Assembly (NCBI RefSeq): GCF_000210075.1
Contig: NC_021017.1
Coordinates: 2,814,678 to 2,878,677, forward strand
DNA from: Bacteroides xylanisolvens XB1A
GTDB taxonomy: Bacteria > Bacteroidota > Bacteroidia > Bacteroidales > Bacteroidaceae
Length of the DNA: 64,000 nucleotides
Direction: 5' to 3'
In this document: one piece after another, positions 8,200-18,690 of the stretch
Position numbering within the stretch: position 1 is the stretch's first letter
How the letters are laid out: every line of letters starts with the position of its first letter
The notes under the pieces: generated by a model
Database searches by the model: none
What the model was told of the DNA's origin: nothing
Seen by the model: the letters and a program-made list of their open reading frames with translations, nothing else
Program-made: the position numbers and the translations under genes

Positions 8200-9576
8200 A
8201 TGAAAGAAAGAATGAAGAAGAATATCATCACATTAGTTGCCATCAGTCTGTCGTTGAGCGGTTGTGGCATCTATACCAAATACGAACCCGCCACTGTCGT
8301 TCCCGACGATCTTTACGGCGGGGAAGTGGTGACCGAAGACACTGCCGGTCTGGGTAATATGGACTGGCGGGAACTCTTCACCGACCCTTATCTGCAATCC
8401 CTCATTGAAGTGGGATTGCAGACCAATACCGACTATCAGTCTGCCCAGCTCCGTGTGGAAGAAGCACAGGCCGTACTGATGTCCGCCAAACTTGCTTTTC
8501 TGCCCGCTTTTGCGCTTGCTCCGCAGGGAACAGTGAGCAGTTTCGATACGCAGAAGGCTACGCAGACTTATTCGTTGCCCGTTACTGCCAGTTGGGAGTT
8601 GGACGTTTTCGGGCGTATGCGCAACTCCAAGAAACAGGCGAAAGCGCTTTATGCTCAAAGCGAGGATTACCGTCAGGCAGTCCGTACGCAGTTGATAGCA
8701 GGTATCGCCAATACCTATTACACCCTGTTGATGCTGGACGAACAACTCGACCTCTCCCGTCAGACGGAAGAGGCATGGAAAGAAACCGTTGCGTCCACCC
8801 GTGCATTAATGAATGCCGGATTGGCAAACGAATCGGCTGTGTCGCAGATGGAGGCGGCCTATTATCAGGTGCAGGGTTCGGTCCTCGATTTGCAGCAGCA
8901 GATCAATCAGGTGGAGAACAGTCTTGCCTTATTATTGGCGGAGACGCCACGCAACTATGAGCGTGGTGTATTGGCAAAGCAACAGTTTCCTGCCGACTTC
9001 TCGATAGGAATTCCTGTACGGATGCTTTCTTCCCGTCCGGATGTCCGTTCGGCAGAGCGGACGTTGGAAGCGGCGTTCTATGGCACCAATGCGGCACGTT
9101 CGGCTTTCTATCCTTCCATCACTTTGAGCGGGAGTGCCGGATGGACAAACTCCGCCGGGGCGATGATTATCAATCCGGGTAAGTTTCTCGCGTCGGCGGT
9201 AGGTTCGCTTACGTAGCCGCTCTTTAACAGAGGACAGGTGGTGGCACAATACCGCATTGCCCGTGCGCAACAGGAAGAAGCGGCGCTCGGTTTTCAGCAA
9301 ACGTTGCTCAATGCCGGTAGTGAGGTGAATGATGCGTTGATTGCCTATCAAACCAGTCAGGGAAAAAGAATCTTGTTGGATAAACAGATCACTTCCCTGC
9401 AAACGGCTTTGCGAAGCACTACTCTGTTGATGGAGCATGGTAATACAACCTATCTGGAAGTGCTTACCTCCCGGCAGTCGTTGCTTAGTGCACAACTCTC
9501 GCAGACGGCCAATCATTTTACTGAAATACAAAGTTTAATTAACCTATACCGTGCTTTAGGAGGAGGTCAGGAATAA
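8200..9576 (+). pseudogene. TolC/OprM-type outer-membrane efflux lipoprotein, interrupted by an amber codon
   Basis: The frame encodes an NodT/OprM-family outer-membrane factor: SPII signal with SLSGC (Cys22 from ATG 8200, or Cys18 from the alternative ATG 8212), two repeats of long coiled-coil helices, and the RPDVRSAERTLEAAFYGTNAARSAFYPSITLSGSAG-type segment (about residues 280-315). A TAG at 9214-9216 (codon 339) breaks the frame; translation then continues in the same frame as PLFNRGQVVAQYRIARAQQEEA through to a natural TAA at 9574-9576. The family expects Gln here (TQPLFNRGQ), so a single C-to-T change, CAG to TAG, explains it. The 338-residue product lacks the second coiled-coil half and would probably not form a channel. 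Confidence 0.85.
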
Positions 9577-9615
9577 ACTGTATCATACTCTCTGTTTTTT
9601 AATTTAATGAAAGAA

Positions 9616-9650
9616 GGGCTGCCGGAGAAGTGATTCTGTGGCAGCCCGTT
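9616..9650 (+). terminator. Terminator after the efflux operon
   Basis: The 8-bp arms GGGCTGCC (9616-9623) and GGCAGCCC (9640-9647), with a 16-nt loop, are followed by GTTTGTT. It lies 40 bp after the end of the efflux operon and also faces the HTCS gene arriving from the right. A small direct repeat, TCGGTCAATA twice, follows at about 9657-9677. Confidence 0.65.
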
Positions 9651-9733
9651 TGTTAATCGGTCAATATCGGTCAATATGCGGCGAATTGGCTTGCAGCCGG
9701 AAACTTCAGCCAGCATAAAGAATAATGATGGTA

Positions 9734-12700
9734 TTATTTATCAGCCAGACCTTTCTTTTTTCTTTCTTTATATTGACTGGGTGTTTCCCCGGTATATTGC
9801 TTGAAAGCCGTACTGAAATAACTCGGAGTGGTAAACCCGGTTTTCTCTGCAATTTCAGAGAAGGGCATATCCGTGCCGGATATCAATGTAATAGCTTTTT
9901 CTATACGGAGCTTACTGATATACTCGTTCGCTCCCATGCCTGTAAGTGCTTTCAGTTTGTTATAAAGCGAAGAACGGCCCAATCCTACTTCCTGGCAGAT
10001 AAACTGAATGCCCAGATTGGAATTTTCTATATTTTCCTGGATGATACTATTCAGTTTAATTAGGAATGTTTCGTCTGTCAGGCTGATGGTGCTTTCTTCC
10101 GGTGTGGGGATTAATCCTGCATTCAGATACCTTTTCTTGGTATATTCCCGGTTTTTCAACCGGTTGCGGATAAGTTCCATTAGCATTTCCACTTCGAAAG
10201 GTTTGCTTAAATAGCCGTCCGCTCCATTCTTGTAACCGCTTATTTGGCTTTGCCTGTCATCTCTGGCAGTTAGCAGAATGACTGGGATGTGACTGATATT
10301 GATATCCTCTTTAATCGTTTTACAAAGTTTATACCCGTTCATCCGAGGCATCATCACGTCACTGACTATAATATCAGGGACATGGCTTCTGACCAGTTGA
10401 AGGGCTTCCACCCCGTCTCCGGCGATAATTATCCGTTTGAAGTATCCTTCGAACGTTCTTTTCAGAAAGTCTGTCATATCCGGATTGTCATCCACTACGA
10501 GAATAGTGTATGGAGTGGTGTCGAATACCTCTTTCGCGGACGGCTGCCCGCTGTTATCATCCATCATCAACTCGTTCAGATAAGCTTTTGGCTCGCAGAT
10601 GATTTCTTCCGGTTCCTGCCTCAACGGCAACTCAAAGAAAAAGCTGGCTCCGGTTTCTTCATTATCCTGTGCGCCGATAGAGCCGCCGTGCAGTTCCACC
10701 AGAATCTTGGAGTAAGACAAGCCGATTCCTGTTCCGCTCTGTTCTCCCGTTCCCTGGTAGAAGCGGGTAAAGAGCTTGTGCGTATCCACTTGCTTTAGTC
10801 CACATCCCTGGTCGATGACGGAGATACGCACCCGGTTTTCTTCGGGCAGCAGTTCCGAAGCAATCGTTATTTCCGTGTCCTGCGGACTGTGTTTCAAAGC
10901 ATTGATAAGCAGGTTACTTAGGATAATCTCGCATTTGTCCTTATCGAAACTAACTTTCTCTATCCGTGGGTCGAGCTGATAGCGGATATGCACATTCTTT
11001 GCTTCCCCCTCACTGATAAAATCCTGCGAAACGTGTTCAATCCATTGATTGAGCGGATGAGGCTGAATTTGCAGTTTACTCTCCCCTACTTCCATTTTCC
11101 GCACGTCGAGCACCATATTAATCAAGTTCTTCATCCGTTGTGCCTGCCGGTAGATGGCTTTTAACGGCAGATATTGGCTGTCTCCGGAAGAGAGCGACTT
11201 CAAAATCTGATTGAGTGGCGCATGAATAAGCGTCAGCGGAGTCCGTAGTTCGTGGCTGATATTGATAAGAAAACGTACCTTTTCCTCGTACATCTGTTTC
11301 TCATGCTCTTTCATCGCCCATTTTAGTTTTTCCTGATTACGTTTCAATGTTCTGCGGAAAGTTTCGATGATTATGGTGGCAATGAGAATGGCACAACCGA
11401 GAATGAACCACCACGTGCGATACCATGGTGGGAGTACGGTTAGTTCCAGTATTTTCTGGTTGGGAATCCAGCTACCGTCTTTCGCTGTGCATGAAGCCAT
11501 AATTTTGTAATTGCCCGGCGGTAATGACCGGATTACCAATTCCGGCTGGTACGATTCGATATACTGGTCGTTCAGCCCCTCTATCCGGTAGCGGTAGACT
11601 TTCTTGCGGAAGATATCCTCTTCTTTCGACATGATTCGGATAGTGATATTGCTGTCCCATGGGACAGAGATTGCTGCCGGATGACTATATAGTTTGTTCT
11701 GTGCAGGCTCACCATTGATGATAATATCCAACAGTTGCAGTTCCGGCATTTCCGATGTATTCAGCAGCAGCTGGCCGTCAATGCGCAGCATACCCTTTAC
11801 ACCGCCGATATAGACATCCCCCTCATTGTTTACCAACCGGGCGTTGGGCAGATATTCGTTTTGGATAGCTCCGTTCGACTCTCCGAAGAGAACGAACTTC
11901 TGTTCCTGTATAAGCCAGGCGAAAAGCAGATTATCCGCACCTATCCATACTTTGCCCCTCTGGTCGCATTGCACCATGTTGACTTCGGTAAACAGGTTGG
12001 TAAGGATGTGCGTCTGCTTTTGGGAAACGGGGTTGTAGTGGATAAGGCCGAAATTGCTTCCTATCCAGAAATCGCCGTGCTCGTCGTGTGACGCCGAACT
12101 GATTACGGTATCCTGATAACATTCGAAGGTTGTTTGCAGCAAGGAATCCCCATCGTGCAGTTCGTAGATATGTTTGAAATCGTTGATGTAAGTCCGGTTG
12201 TTCTCGTGCTTGAAGGGGACGAGCGTGCCGACAATACTTTTCCCTTCTTCTCCGGTGACCTTGTCGAATTTCTTTTCTTTCAGGTGATACTGGTAGACAT
12301 GGTCGCCCAGTAATAACACGGTGTTGGGGGTGTTCTGATATAAGTTGACCGATTTTCCCCGGTTGCAAAGTTGTGTCGTAGTTTCTTTGTCGACAATGGT
12401 AAAAGGCTGTTTCTCCCCGGTTGCGGGGTTGAATATGAATACTCCTTTGGAGAAAAGGGAAATCAGTAGTTTTCCGGGAGTGAATCCGCTGATAAACGCT
12501 ATTTTATCGTTCCAGGTAGAAAGATAATGGGTGAATTTCTCGGTACGCGGGTTAAAGAGGTTGATACCGCCGCCGTCCGTACCAATCCAGATACTGTCGG
12601 TCGATTGGCGGTAAAGGCTTCGCACGGTGCTGTTGCTTAGTCCGCGGTCGTTGCCGGGGACTACGTCGGTGTAGGTTTTCATGAACACTTCCCGGATGCT

Positions 12701-13678
12701 GATTAATCCGTTGCAGGTGCTTCCTGCCCATATATTGTTATTGTGGTCGTTGTGCAGGCAGAGAATGGAGTTGGCGGGGAGAGAGTAGTTTTCACGTCCC
12801 GGGATATATTCCAGTTGGGAGATTTCCCCGGTTTCGGAGGTGAGGATATTGATTCCGCCGCCATCTGTTCCTATCCACAGTTGCCCTTCCCTTTCGGCGA
12901 GGCTTAGGACGATGTCGTTGCTAAGGGCGGAGTTGCGGGTGGAGTACGAAGCCAGTAGTTTGCCGTCGTATGAGTAGCAACGAAGTCCGCCGCTGTAAGG
13001 GGCAATCCATATTCTTTTCCGGCTGTCGGTCATCATGGTGGTAATTTCCGGCCCGCAGTCGAAAGGGGGCCGTCTGTGCTCTCCGGTATGCAGGTCTACG
13101 AGGTATATGCCTGTCCAACGGCTGCAACAAAGCAACGTCTTTGAATCCCACATACTGAGAGCGTTGATTTTAAAAGAGTTGGCGTTGAAATATTGCAGAA
13201 GCCGGAGAGAAGAATCGTTATAACTATATTTGTAAATCCTGTCCTTGCCGCCAAAGAGGATTCCGTCCGGGACAAGGCAGAAGGAATAGGCGGTGATATT
13301 CTTCCCGTCCTCGTCCGTGGGGAACGTGAAGTCGTTGCTCTGCTGTTGGTAACGGGCAATACCTTTTTCAGTCAGTACCCAGATGTTGTGTTGCTTGTCT
13401 TCGGCAATCTGATAAATCAGGTTGTGGAGAAGCGAGTTCGGGTCGTTTGCCTGGTGTTTGTATCTTTTCAGTTCGTGCCCGTCGAACTTTCCCAGTCCCG
13501 ATTTGGTACCTATCCATACGAAACCCTGCTCATCCCGGAGAATACAGCGCACGTTGGAAGGCAGCCCTTCTTTCAGAGAGATTTGTTTAAAGTAATAGTG
13601 TTCTGCCCGGAGAGGGAGAACACCGACTAACTGTATGATAAAGAAAAGGCTTGACAGAACAGCGTATTTGGTTTTCAT
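9734..13678 (-). CDS. Hybrid two-component system sensor/regulator (HTCS)
   Basis: 1314 residues in one chain, complete. A signal peptide (to about residue 25) leads into a periplasmic two-bladed set of Reg_prop beta-propeller repeats (many W-I-G-T-x-G-G-G motifs), a Y_Y_Y domain near residue 690-760, one membrane span (WWFILGCAILIATIIIE), a histidine kinase dimerisation domain with His809 in ISHELRTPL, an HATPase domain (N-box LSNLLINALKHSP, G-box GTGIGLSYSK), a receiver with phospho-acceptor Asp1107 in VSDVMMPR, and a C-terminal AraC-type HTH. HTCS proteins sense a glycan breakdown product in the periplasm and switch on their polysaccharide utilization locus. It is 36 bp downstream of the GH95 gene in the same direction, so its ligand may be a fucosylated oligosaccharide; it may also act on the locus at 19.5-30.7 kb. 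Confidence 0.93.
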   Translation of the reverse strand: MKTKYAVLSSLFFIIQLVGVLPLRAEHYYFKQISLKEGLPSNVRCILRDEQGFVWIGTKSGLGKFDGHELKRYKHQANDPNSLLHNLIYQIAEDKQHNIWVLTEKGIARYQQQSNDFTFPTDEDGKNITAYSFCLVPDGILFGGKDRIYKYSYNDSSLRLLQYFNANSFKINALSMWDSKTLLCCSRWTGIYLVDLHTGEHRRPPFDCGPEITTMMTDSRKRIWIAPYSGGLRCYSYDGKLLASYSTRNSALSNDIVLSLAEREGQLWIGTDGGGINILTSETGEISQLEYIPGRENYSLPANSILCLHNDHNNNIWAGSTCNGLISIREVFMKTYTDVVPGNDRGLSNSTVRSLYRQSTDSIWIGTDGGGINLFNPRTEKFTHYLSTWNDKIAFISGFTPGKLLISLFSKGVFIFNPATGEKQPFTIVDKETTTQLCNRGKSVNLYQNTPNTVLLLGDHVYQYHLKEKKFDKVTGEEGKSIVGTLVPFKHENNRTYINDFKHIYELHDGDSLLQTTFECYQDTVISSASHDEHGDFWIGSNFGLIHYNPVSQKQTHILTNLFTEVNMVQCDQRGKVWIGADNLLFAWLIQEQKFVLFGESNGAIQNEYLPNARLVNNEGDVYIGGVKGMLRIDGQLLLNTSEMPELQLLDIIINGEPAQNKLYSHPAAISVPWDSNITIRIMSKEEDIFRKKVYRYRIEGLNDQYIESYQPELVIRSLPPGNYKIMASCTAKDGSWIPNQKILELTVLPPWYRTWWFILGCAILIATIIIETFRRTLKRNQEKLKWAMKEHEKQMYEEKVRFLINISHELRTPLTLIHAPLNQILKSLSSGDSQYLPLKAIYRQAQRMKNLINMVLDVRKMEVGESKLQIQPHPLNQWIEHVSQDFISEGEAKNVHIRYQLDPRIEKVSFDKDKCEIILSNLLINALKHSPQDTEITIASELLPEENRVRISVIDQGCGLKQVDTHKLFTRFYQGTGEQSGTGIGLSYSKILVELHGGSIGAQDNEETGASFFFELPLRQEPEEIICEPKAYLNELMMDDNSGQPSAKEVFDTTPYTILVVDDNPDMTDFLKRTFEGYFKRIIIAGDGVEALQLVRSHVPDIIVSDVMMPRMNGYKLCKTIKEDINISHIPVILLTARDDRQSQISGYKNGADGYLSKPFEVEMLMELIRNRLKNREYTKKRYLNAGLIPTPEESTISLTDETFLIKLNSIIQENIENSNLGIQFICQEVGLGRSSLYNKLKALTGMGANEYISKLRIEKAITLISGTDMPFSEIAEKTGFTTPSYFSTAFKQYTGETPSQYKERKKKGLADK

Positions 13679-13714
13679 GTAAAGCAGGTTTGTTTATGAG
13701 GACAGATGCCTTCT

Positions 13715-16163
13715 TTATAATACGGCTAACTTGTCCCCTTTTAAGGTGATTTCGTATTTTTTCCCTTTTACGGTCTTGAACTTGAGCGTCTTGTCTCCGT
13801 ATCTTACGTTACAGGGGATTCCGGATTTGGAATGGATGATAGCTTTCTCCAGTTGTCCCTCTTTCCAGGAGATGGAAACCTCAAAATTTCCTTTGGCGCA
13901 GATTCCGCTTATTGAGCCGTTTGCCCATGCATCCGGCAAAGCGGGAAGAAGTTGGATGAATCCCATGTGGCTTTGCAATAACATCTCGGTTATTCCTGCC
14001 GTACCGCCGAAGTTTCCGTCTATCTGGAAAGGCGCATGGGTATCCCAGAGGTTGTCCAGTGTACCGTTTTTCAATAAGTTGCCGTATAGTTTATACGCAT
14101 GGTTTCCGTCTTGCAGTCGTGCCCATTGGTTGAGCTTCCAACCCATGCTCCAACCGGTAGCGCCGTCTCCGCGATGTTCCAGTACCACTCTGGCTGCCTG
14201 TGCAAGTTCGGGGGTAGTCACGGGAGAGATGGTATGCCCCGGATGCAATCCGAACAGGTGGTTGACGTGGCGGTGTTCATCTTTCGGGTCGTCTATGTCG
14301 GTAGACCATTCCAACAACTGACCGTAGCGTCCTATACGGTACGGAACCAGTTTGGTCAGTACGTTTTCCCATTGTTTGCGTTCTTTGGCGTCCGTTCCGA
14401 GCACCTTGCTTGCCTGGATGGCGTCCAGTAATATTTCACGTACTACGGCATGCGCGAAAGTGACTCCCTCGTCCACCGGGCCGTGTTCGGGAGAAGTGGA
14501 AGGAGCGGCGGTGTAAGTCCCGTCGGGCTTGTGCCACAAGTGGTCTACCGCAAACTGTGCGCTGCTTTTGATAAGGTCGTAGCCGATTTCCTTTAAGAAT
14601 TTCGTGTCACGGGTATAATCATAATACTCCCATATATGCGTTGCCAGCCACGGACCGACGGTAGGATTCAGGTTCCATGCCATAGATTTGCTGGATAAGG
14701 GAGCTGTGAATCCGAAGATATTGGCAGAGATGGATGCTGTCCATCCGCGGGCGTTGAAATAGGCTTGTGCTGTCTTCTCGCCGGGTTTTACCAAGCTGCG
14801 TATAAAGTCAATCAAAGGCCATGTACATTCAGAGAGATTGGTGGGGCACGCAGGCCAGTAATTCATTTGAATGTTGATGTTATTGTGGTAATCTACCCGC
14901 CACGGGCCGTCGGTATTGTTGTGCCACAATCCTTGCAGGTTGGCTGGCATGTTGCCGGGGCGCGAACTGGCTATGAGCAGATAGCGTCCGAACTGATAGT
15001 ACAATTGTTCGAGCTGATAGTCCGGCACGCCTTTCTTATAGCTAGCCAGTCGTTTGTAGGTCGGCAGGTTGGGAGTGCCGATTTCCGGATTGATTTCAAA
15101 ACGTACCCGATTGAACAGCGCGGTATAATCGGCTTCGTGATTACGATAAAGCTCGTCATAACCTTTTTTCAGGGCATTGTCCATCATAGCCAGAGTCGTT
15201 TGTGACGGGTCGTTGCCGACGTAGGCTTTCGGGTCTTTGAAGTCTGGGGCAAAGTTCATCTTATAATCGGTATCTGCCGTAAGCAGGAATACCACTTCGT
15301 CAGCATCCTTCACAATAATCCGGTCGTTTTCTGCTTTCAGTGTTCCCCCTTTGTGGATAGCTTTGATTCGGAAAGCGAATTTCATTCCGTTGTTATTGAG
15401 AACGCCGGTATATACTAATCCGTCGTTTCCATCTGCTTCCAGATGGCTTTTTGCTTCGTTGTTGGGACAATAGCTAAGTACAAGATTCTGTTTTCCGCCT
15501 TTGTCGGCAGTAAACTTCATGACCATAACGCTGTCTGGATAGGATATGAAGTATTTACGTTGATACCGTATCCCGTCTTTGTAAAATTGCACCACAGCCA
15601 TCGCCGAATCCAACGACAGGATGCGGCGGTAATTGCTCATATTGATTTCGCTGAGTCCGGTTTCCACATAAAGCTCTCCCATCGTGGTAAAAGCACCGAA
15701 GCGGAACGGAGTCTCGTCTTTTTCTTCATAAGCTCCCAGCCCGTTGAAGTTTTCCTGCGTGAGATACCCCGCCTTTTTAGAATCCCCGTCCAGGAAAGCC
15801 TGCCGGATTTCTTTCAGTACACCTGACGACTGTTTGTTTACGTTCCAATAATACTCGGCGCCTTTGGCGGTATTCGGCCCCCCTTTCCAGAGAGTTTTTT
15901 TCATTCAGTGTGATTCGTTCTGCGGATATGGAGCCCATGATATTCGCTCCCAGGCTGCCATTCCCGATAGGTAGCGAACGGCTTTCCCATGCTTTGTCCG
16001 GATTCGCCCCTGTGCCGTTGGCACGTAGCCAGATAGCTTGTCCATCGAGATTGTTGGGAGTGTCGAACCATACGGAAAGCCCTTGAGTATAATCCACCGT
16101 CTCTATGGACGCTGCGGAAAGAGAAAAAAGTGTGCAAAGAATAAGAGGGCAGAGTTTTTTCAT
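13715..16163 (-). pseudogene. GH95 alpha-L-fucosidase, frameshifted near the N-terminus
   Basis: The 3' frame (13715-15904) has the GH95 catalytic (alpha/alpha)6 barrel with the family's key motifs: NNINIQMNYWP (the two catalytic Asn), STSPEHGP (the Glu) and QIDGNFGG (the Asp). The 5' frame (from ATG 16163) gives a signal peptide and the start of the N-terminal beta-sandwich, ending ...ISAERITLNEK. The two join at a run of seven A's on the coding strand (15895-15901); with six A's the frame would read N-E-K-T-L-W-K-G-G, the expected sequence. So one inserted A separates signal peptide and enzyme. GH95 enzymes remove alpha-1,2-linked (and some alpha-1,3/1,6-linked) fucose from host glycans or xyloglucan. 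An ATG at 15904 could restart translation, but without a signal peptide. Confidence 0.85.
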
Positions 16164-16422
16164 AATATGTGTTGTTTAAAGGAATGTGAGATACAAAGGT
16201 ACTTGTTTTTTAAGATTCTGTCTAGCGGGTTGGTTTCAATTTTTACCAATAGGCTTTTAAAAATCGCTAAAAGTGCTTCTTTGTAGGTTTGGTAAGATGT
16301 TTCTAATGAAGAACCGGGTCTGGTTTACATTCAGTATATCCAATTTTCAAAGAAAAACACTCCGACGGATGATGTCCGGTCTGGAGATAAATACTACCTT
16401 TGTTTCCTATATAAAAACAAGT

Positions 16423-16554
16423 ATGTATCTGACAGGTATGAGCCGGGAAGAATTATATGCCGAAGCATATAAGGACCTCATTGCAATATCGACCCCAATG
16501 AACATGTTTATAGATAAGGTGTGTAAGAAAGCAACGATGATGAGTCCATTTTGA
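16423..16554 (+). CDS. Possible small protein of 43 residues, unknown
   Basis: ATG at 16423 lies 20 bp after a perfect Bacteroides -7 box (TACCTTTG, 16395-16402). The product begins MYLTGMSREELYAEAYKDL and looks like a soluble helical peptide with a plausible mix of charged and hydrophobic residues. The frame also extends upstream to 16273 but that part would lie before the predicted transcription start. I recognise no family. It may be a remnant of a larger gene or a genuine small ORF; the call rests only on promoter placement and composition. Confidence 0.25.
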   Translation: MYLTGMSREELYAEAYKDLIAISTPMNMFIDKVCKKATMMSPF

Positions 16555-16618
16555 TCTATTGTTTCTTGCAGTACTCATGGAAGAGTATCAGGGCAGAGAA
16601 CATTTTTAAAATCATTTG

Positions 16619-16650
16619 TTTGTGAAAGTAGCGGAAAGAGCGTATCTTTG
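16619..16650 (+). promoter_or_regulatory. Promoter of the AAA-ATPase gene
   Basis: TTTG at 16619-16622 (-33) and TATCTTTG at 16643-16650 (-7) are separated by 20 bp, a near-ideal Bacteroides primary promoter. The ATG follows 40 bp after the -7 box. Confidence 0.7.
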
Positions 16651-16690
16651 TTTGCACTGATAAAAAGTGAACTCATAAATACACCGGATT

Positions 16691-18448
16691 ATGGAATATG
16701 TATCATCAGAAAGAAAGTTGCTGCCATACGGCATGATGAACTTTGCGGATATTCGTCTTGATAATTATTATTACGTGGATAAAACCTCGTTCATCCCTGT
16801 AATAGAACAATCGGACAGATTCTTCTTTTTCATCCGCCCGCGCCGGTTCGGCAAGAGCCTTACGCTGAACATGTTGCAACACTATTATGATGTGCGTACA
16901 CGTGACAAGTTCGATGCCCTGTTTGGCGACCTCTATATCGGAAAGCATCCCACACGAGACCGTAACAGTTATCTGGTGCTGTATCTCAATTTCTCAGGAA
17001 TTAGTGGAGAGTTGCACAACTACCGTCAAGGGTTGGATGCACATTGCAATACCAGCTTCGATTATTTCTGTGATATTTATGCAGAATACCTGCCGAAAGG
17101 CATTAAGGAAGTCTTGAATGAAAAAGCAGGAGCTGTTGAGCAGTTGGATTATCTATATCATCAGTGTGAACTTGCCGGGCAGCAAATATATCTTTTCATT
17201 GACGAATATGACCACTTCACCAATGCCATCCTCTCGGATGCCGAAAGCATTCACCGATATACGGAAGAGACCCACAAGGAAGGCTACCTGCGCGCCTTCT
17301 TCAATAGGGTGAAAGCCGGAACCTATTCCAGCATCAAGCGTTGCTTCATCACCGGAGTGAGTCCCGTCACGATGGATGACCTCACCAGTGGATTTAATAT
17401 TGGCACCAACTATTCCCTCACACCGAAATTCAACGCAATGATGGGTTTCACCGAGGACGAAGTCCGCGAAATGCTGACTTATTATTCTACTAAAGCTCCA
17501 TTCCATCACACTGTAGATGAGTTGATAGAACTTATGAAACCGTGGTATGACAACTATTGCTTTGCGCAGGAGTGTTATGATCAGCCAACCTTGTACAACT
17601 CCAATATGGTGCTCTATTTCGTTAAGAACTATATTGATAATAACGGAAAGGCACCGCGAAATATGATAGAAAGTAACATTCGTATCGATTACGAGAAACT
17701 GCGTATGCTTATCCGCAAGGATAAAGAGTTTGCGCACGATGCCTCCATTATCCAGACTTTAGTGAGCCAGGGATACATCACCGGCGAGTTGAAAGACGGT
17801 TTCCCAGCTGCCAACATTGTAGATTCCGATAATTTCGTGAGCCTGCTCTATTACTTCGGCATGCTCACCGTGAGCGGAACGTACAAAGGTAAGACTAAAC
17901 TTATCATTCCCAACCAAGTGGTGCGTGAACAACTCTATACTTATCTGCTGAATACATACAATGAAGCCGACCTCAGTTTCAACAACCATGAAAAAGATGA
18001 GTTATCCTCTGCTTTGGCTTACGATGGCGCATGGCAATCTTACTTCGACTACATCGCCGATTGCCTGAAACGCTACGCCTCTCAGCGCGACAAGCAGAAA
18101 GGAGAGTCCTTCGTACATGGCTTCACGCTTGCCATGACAGCGCAAAACCGTTTCTACCGTCCCATTTCCGAAGCAGACACGCAATCCGGATATGTTGACA
18201 TTTTCCTGTCTCCCATGCTGGAGATTTACCCTGACATGAGCCATAGCTACATCATCGAGCTGAAGTATGCCAGATACAAAGACCCCGAAAGCCGGGTGGA
18301 GGAATTGCGGGCGGAAGCTATTGCCCAGACCAACCGCTATGCTGACACCGACAGGGTGAAGAACGCTATTGGCACTACGCAACTACACAAGATTGTGGTA
18401 GTGTATAAAGGTATGGAAATGAGAGTTTGCGAGGAGGTAAATTCTTGA
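16691..18448 (+). CDS. AAA-ATPase-like protein with C-terminal PD-(D/E)XK nuclease-like domain
   Basis: 585 residues. The N-terminal part begins with YGMMNFADIRLDNYYYVDKT and a degenerate P-loop RPRRFGKS (residues 49-56, Lys55), followed by a Walker B strand YLFIDEYDHF (Asp172, Glu173) and CFITGVSPVTMDDL. This is the AAA-ATPase_like family (PF09820). The C-terminal part (about 470-585) ends in YIIELKYAR, the core of the PDDEXK_9 (DUF1703) nuclease-like fold. Members occur in many copies per Bacteroides genome and resemble mobile or selfish genes; their biological role is not established. It sits alone with its own promoter between two glycan-use regions and is followed by two palindrome arrays. 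Confidence 0.85.
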   Translation: MEYVSSERKLLPYGMMNFADIRLDNYYYVDKTSFIPVIEQSDRFFFFIRPRRFGKSLTLNMLQHYYDVRTRDKFDALFGDLYIGKHPTRDRNSYLVLYLNFSGISGELHNYRQGLDAHCNTSFDYFCDIYAEYLPKGIKEVLNEKAGAVEQLDYLYHQCELAGQQIYLFIDEYDHFTNAILSDAESIHRYTEETHKEGYLRAFFNRVKAGTYSSIKRCFITGVSPVTMDDLTSGFNIGTNYSLTPKFNAMMGFTEDEVREMLTYYSTKAPFHHTVDELIELMKPWYDNYCFAQECYDQPTLYNSNMVLYFVKNYIDNNGKAPRNMIESNIRIDYEKLRMLIRKDKEFAHDASIIQTLVSQGYITGELKDGFPAANIVDSDNFVSLLYYFGMLTVSGTYKGKTKLIIPNQVVREQLYTYLLNTYNEADLSFNNHEKDELSSALAYDGAWQSYFDYIADCLKRYASQRDKQKGESFVHGFTLAMTAQNRFYRPISEADTQSGYVDIFLSPMLEIYPDMSHSYIIELKYARYKDPESRVEELRAEAIAQTNRYADTDRVKNAIGTTQLHKIVVVYKGMEMRVCEEVNS

Positions 18449-18690
18449 GATACAGCATTCGATAGCTGTTAATTATCAGGAAAAGAAGTAGAGAGCTTAT
18501 AAAGTAATATTCATTTCGGTATAGTACTGAATCATTACAGTATCGAATAAATTTCCCCACTGGATATTTATTTTCCATCTTTCCATCTCCCCTTTCACCT
18601 TTTCTCTGTCTCTCCGATGAATAAGGAGTTTGCGGGTGAAGTGCAATAACTTCACCATCTCTTCACCTGTGGCGATTAGTTTCAAAAATT

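Larger units (their letters stand above)
16164..16690. other. Intergenic region between GH95 and the AAA-ATPase gene
   Basis: It contains the 5' leader of the GH95 gene on the minus strand, a -7 element TACCTTTG (16395-16402) followed 20 bp later by a 43-codon open frame (16423-16554), and the promoter of the AAA-ATPase gene (16619-16650). Nothing else was recognised. Confidence 0.5.

Noticed and set aside
15894..15902. Programmed -1 ribosomal frameshift site (A-AAA-AAC) in the GH95 gene
   Set aside because: The heptamer is in the right phase, but a -1 shift leads to a frame other than the one that continues the enzyme; a +1 shift or loss of one A is needed.
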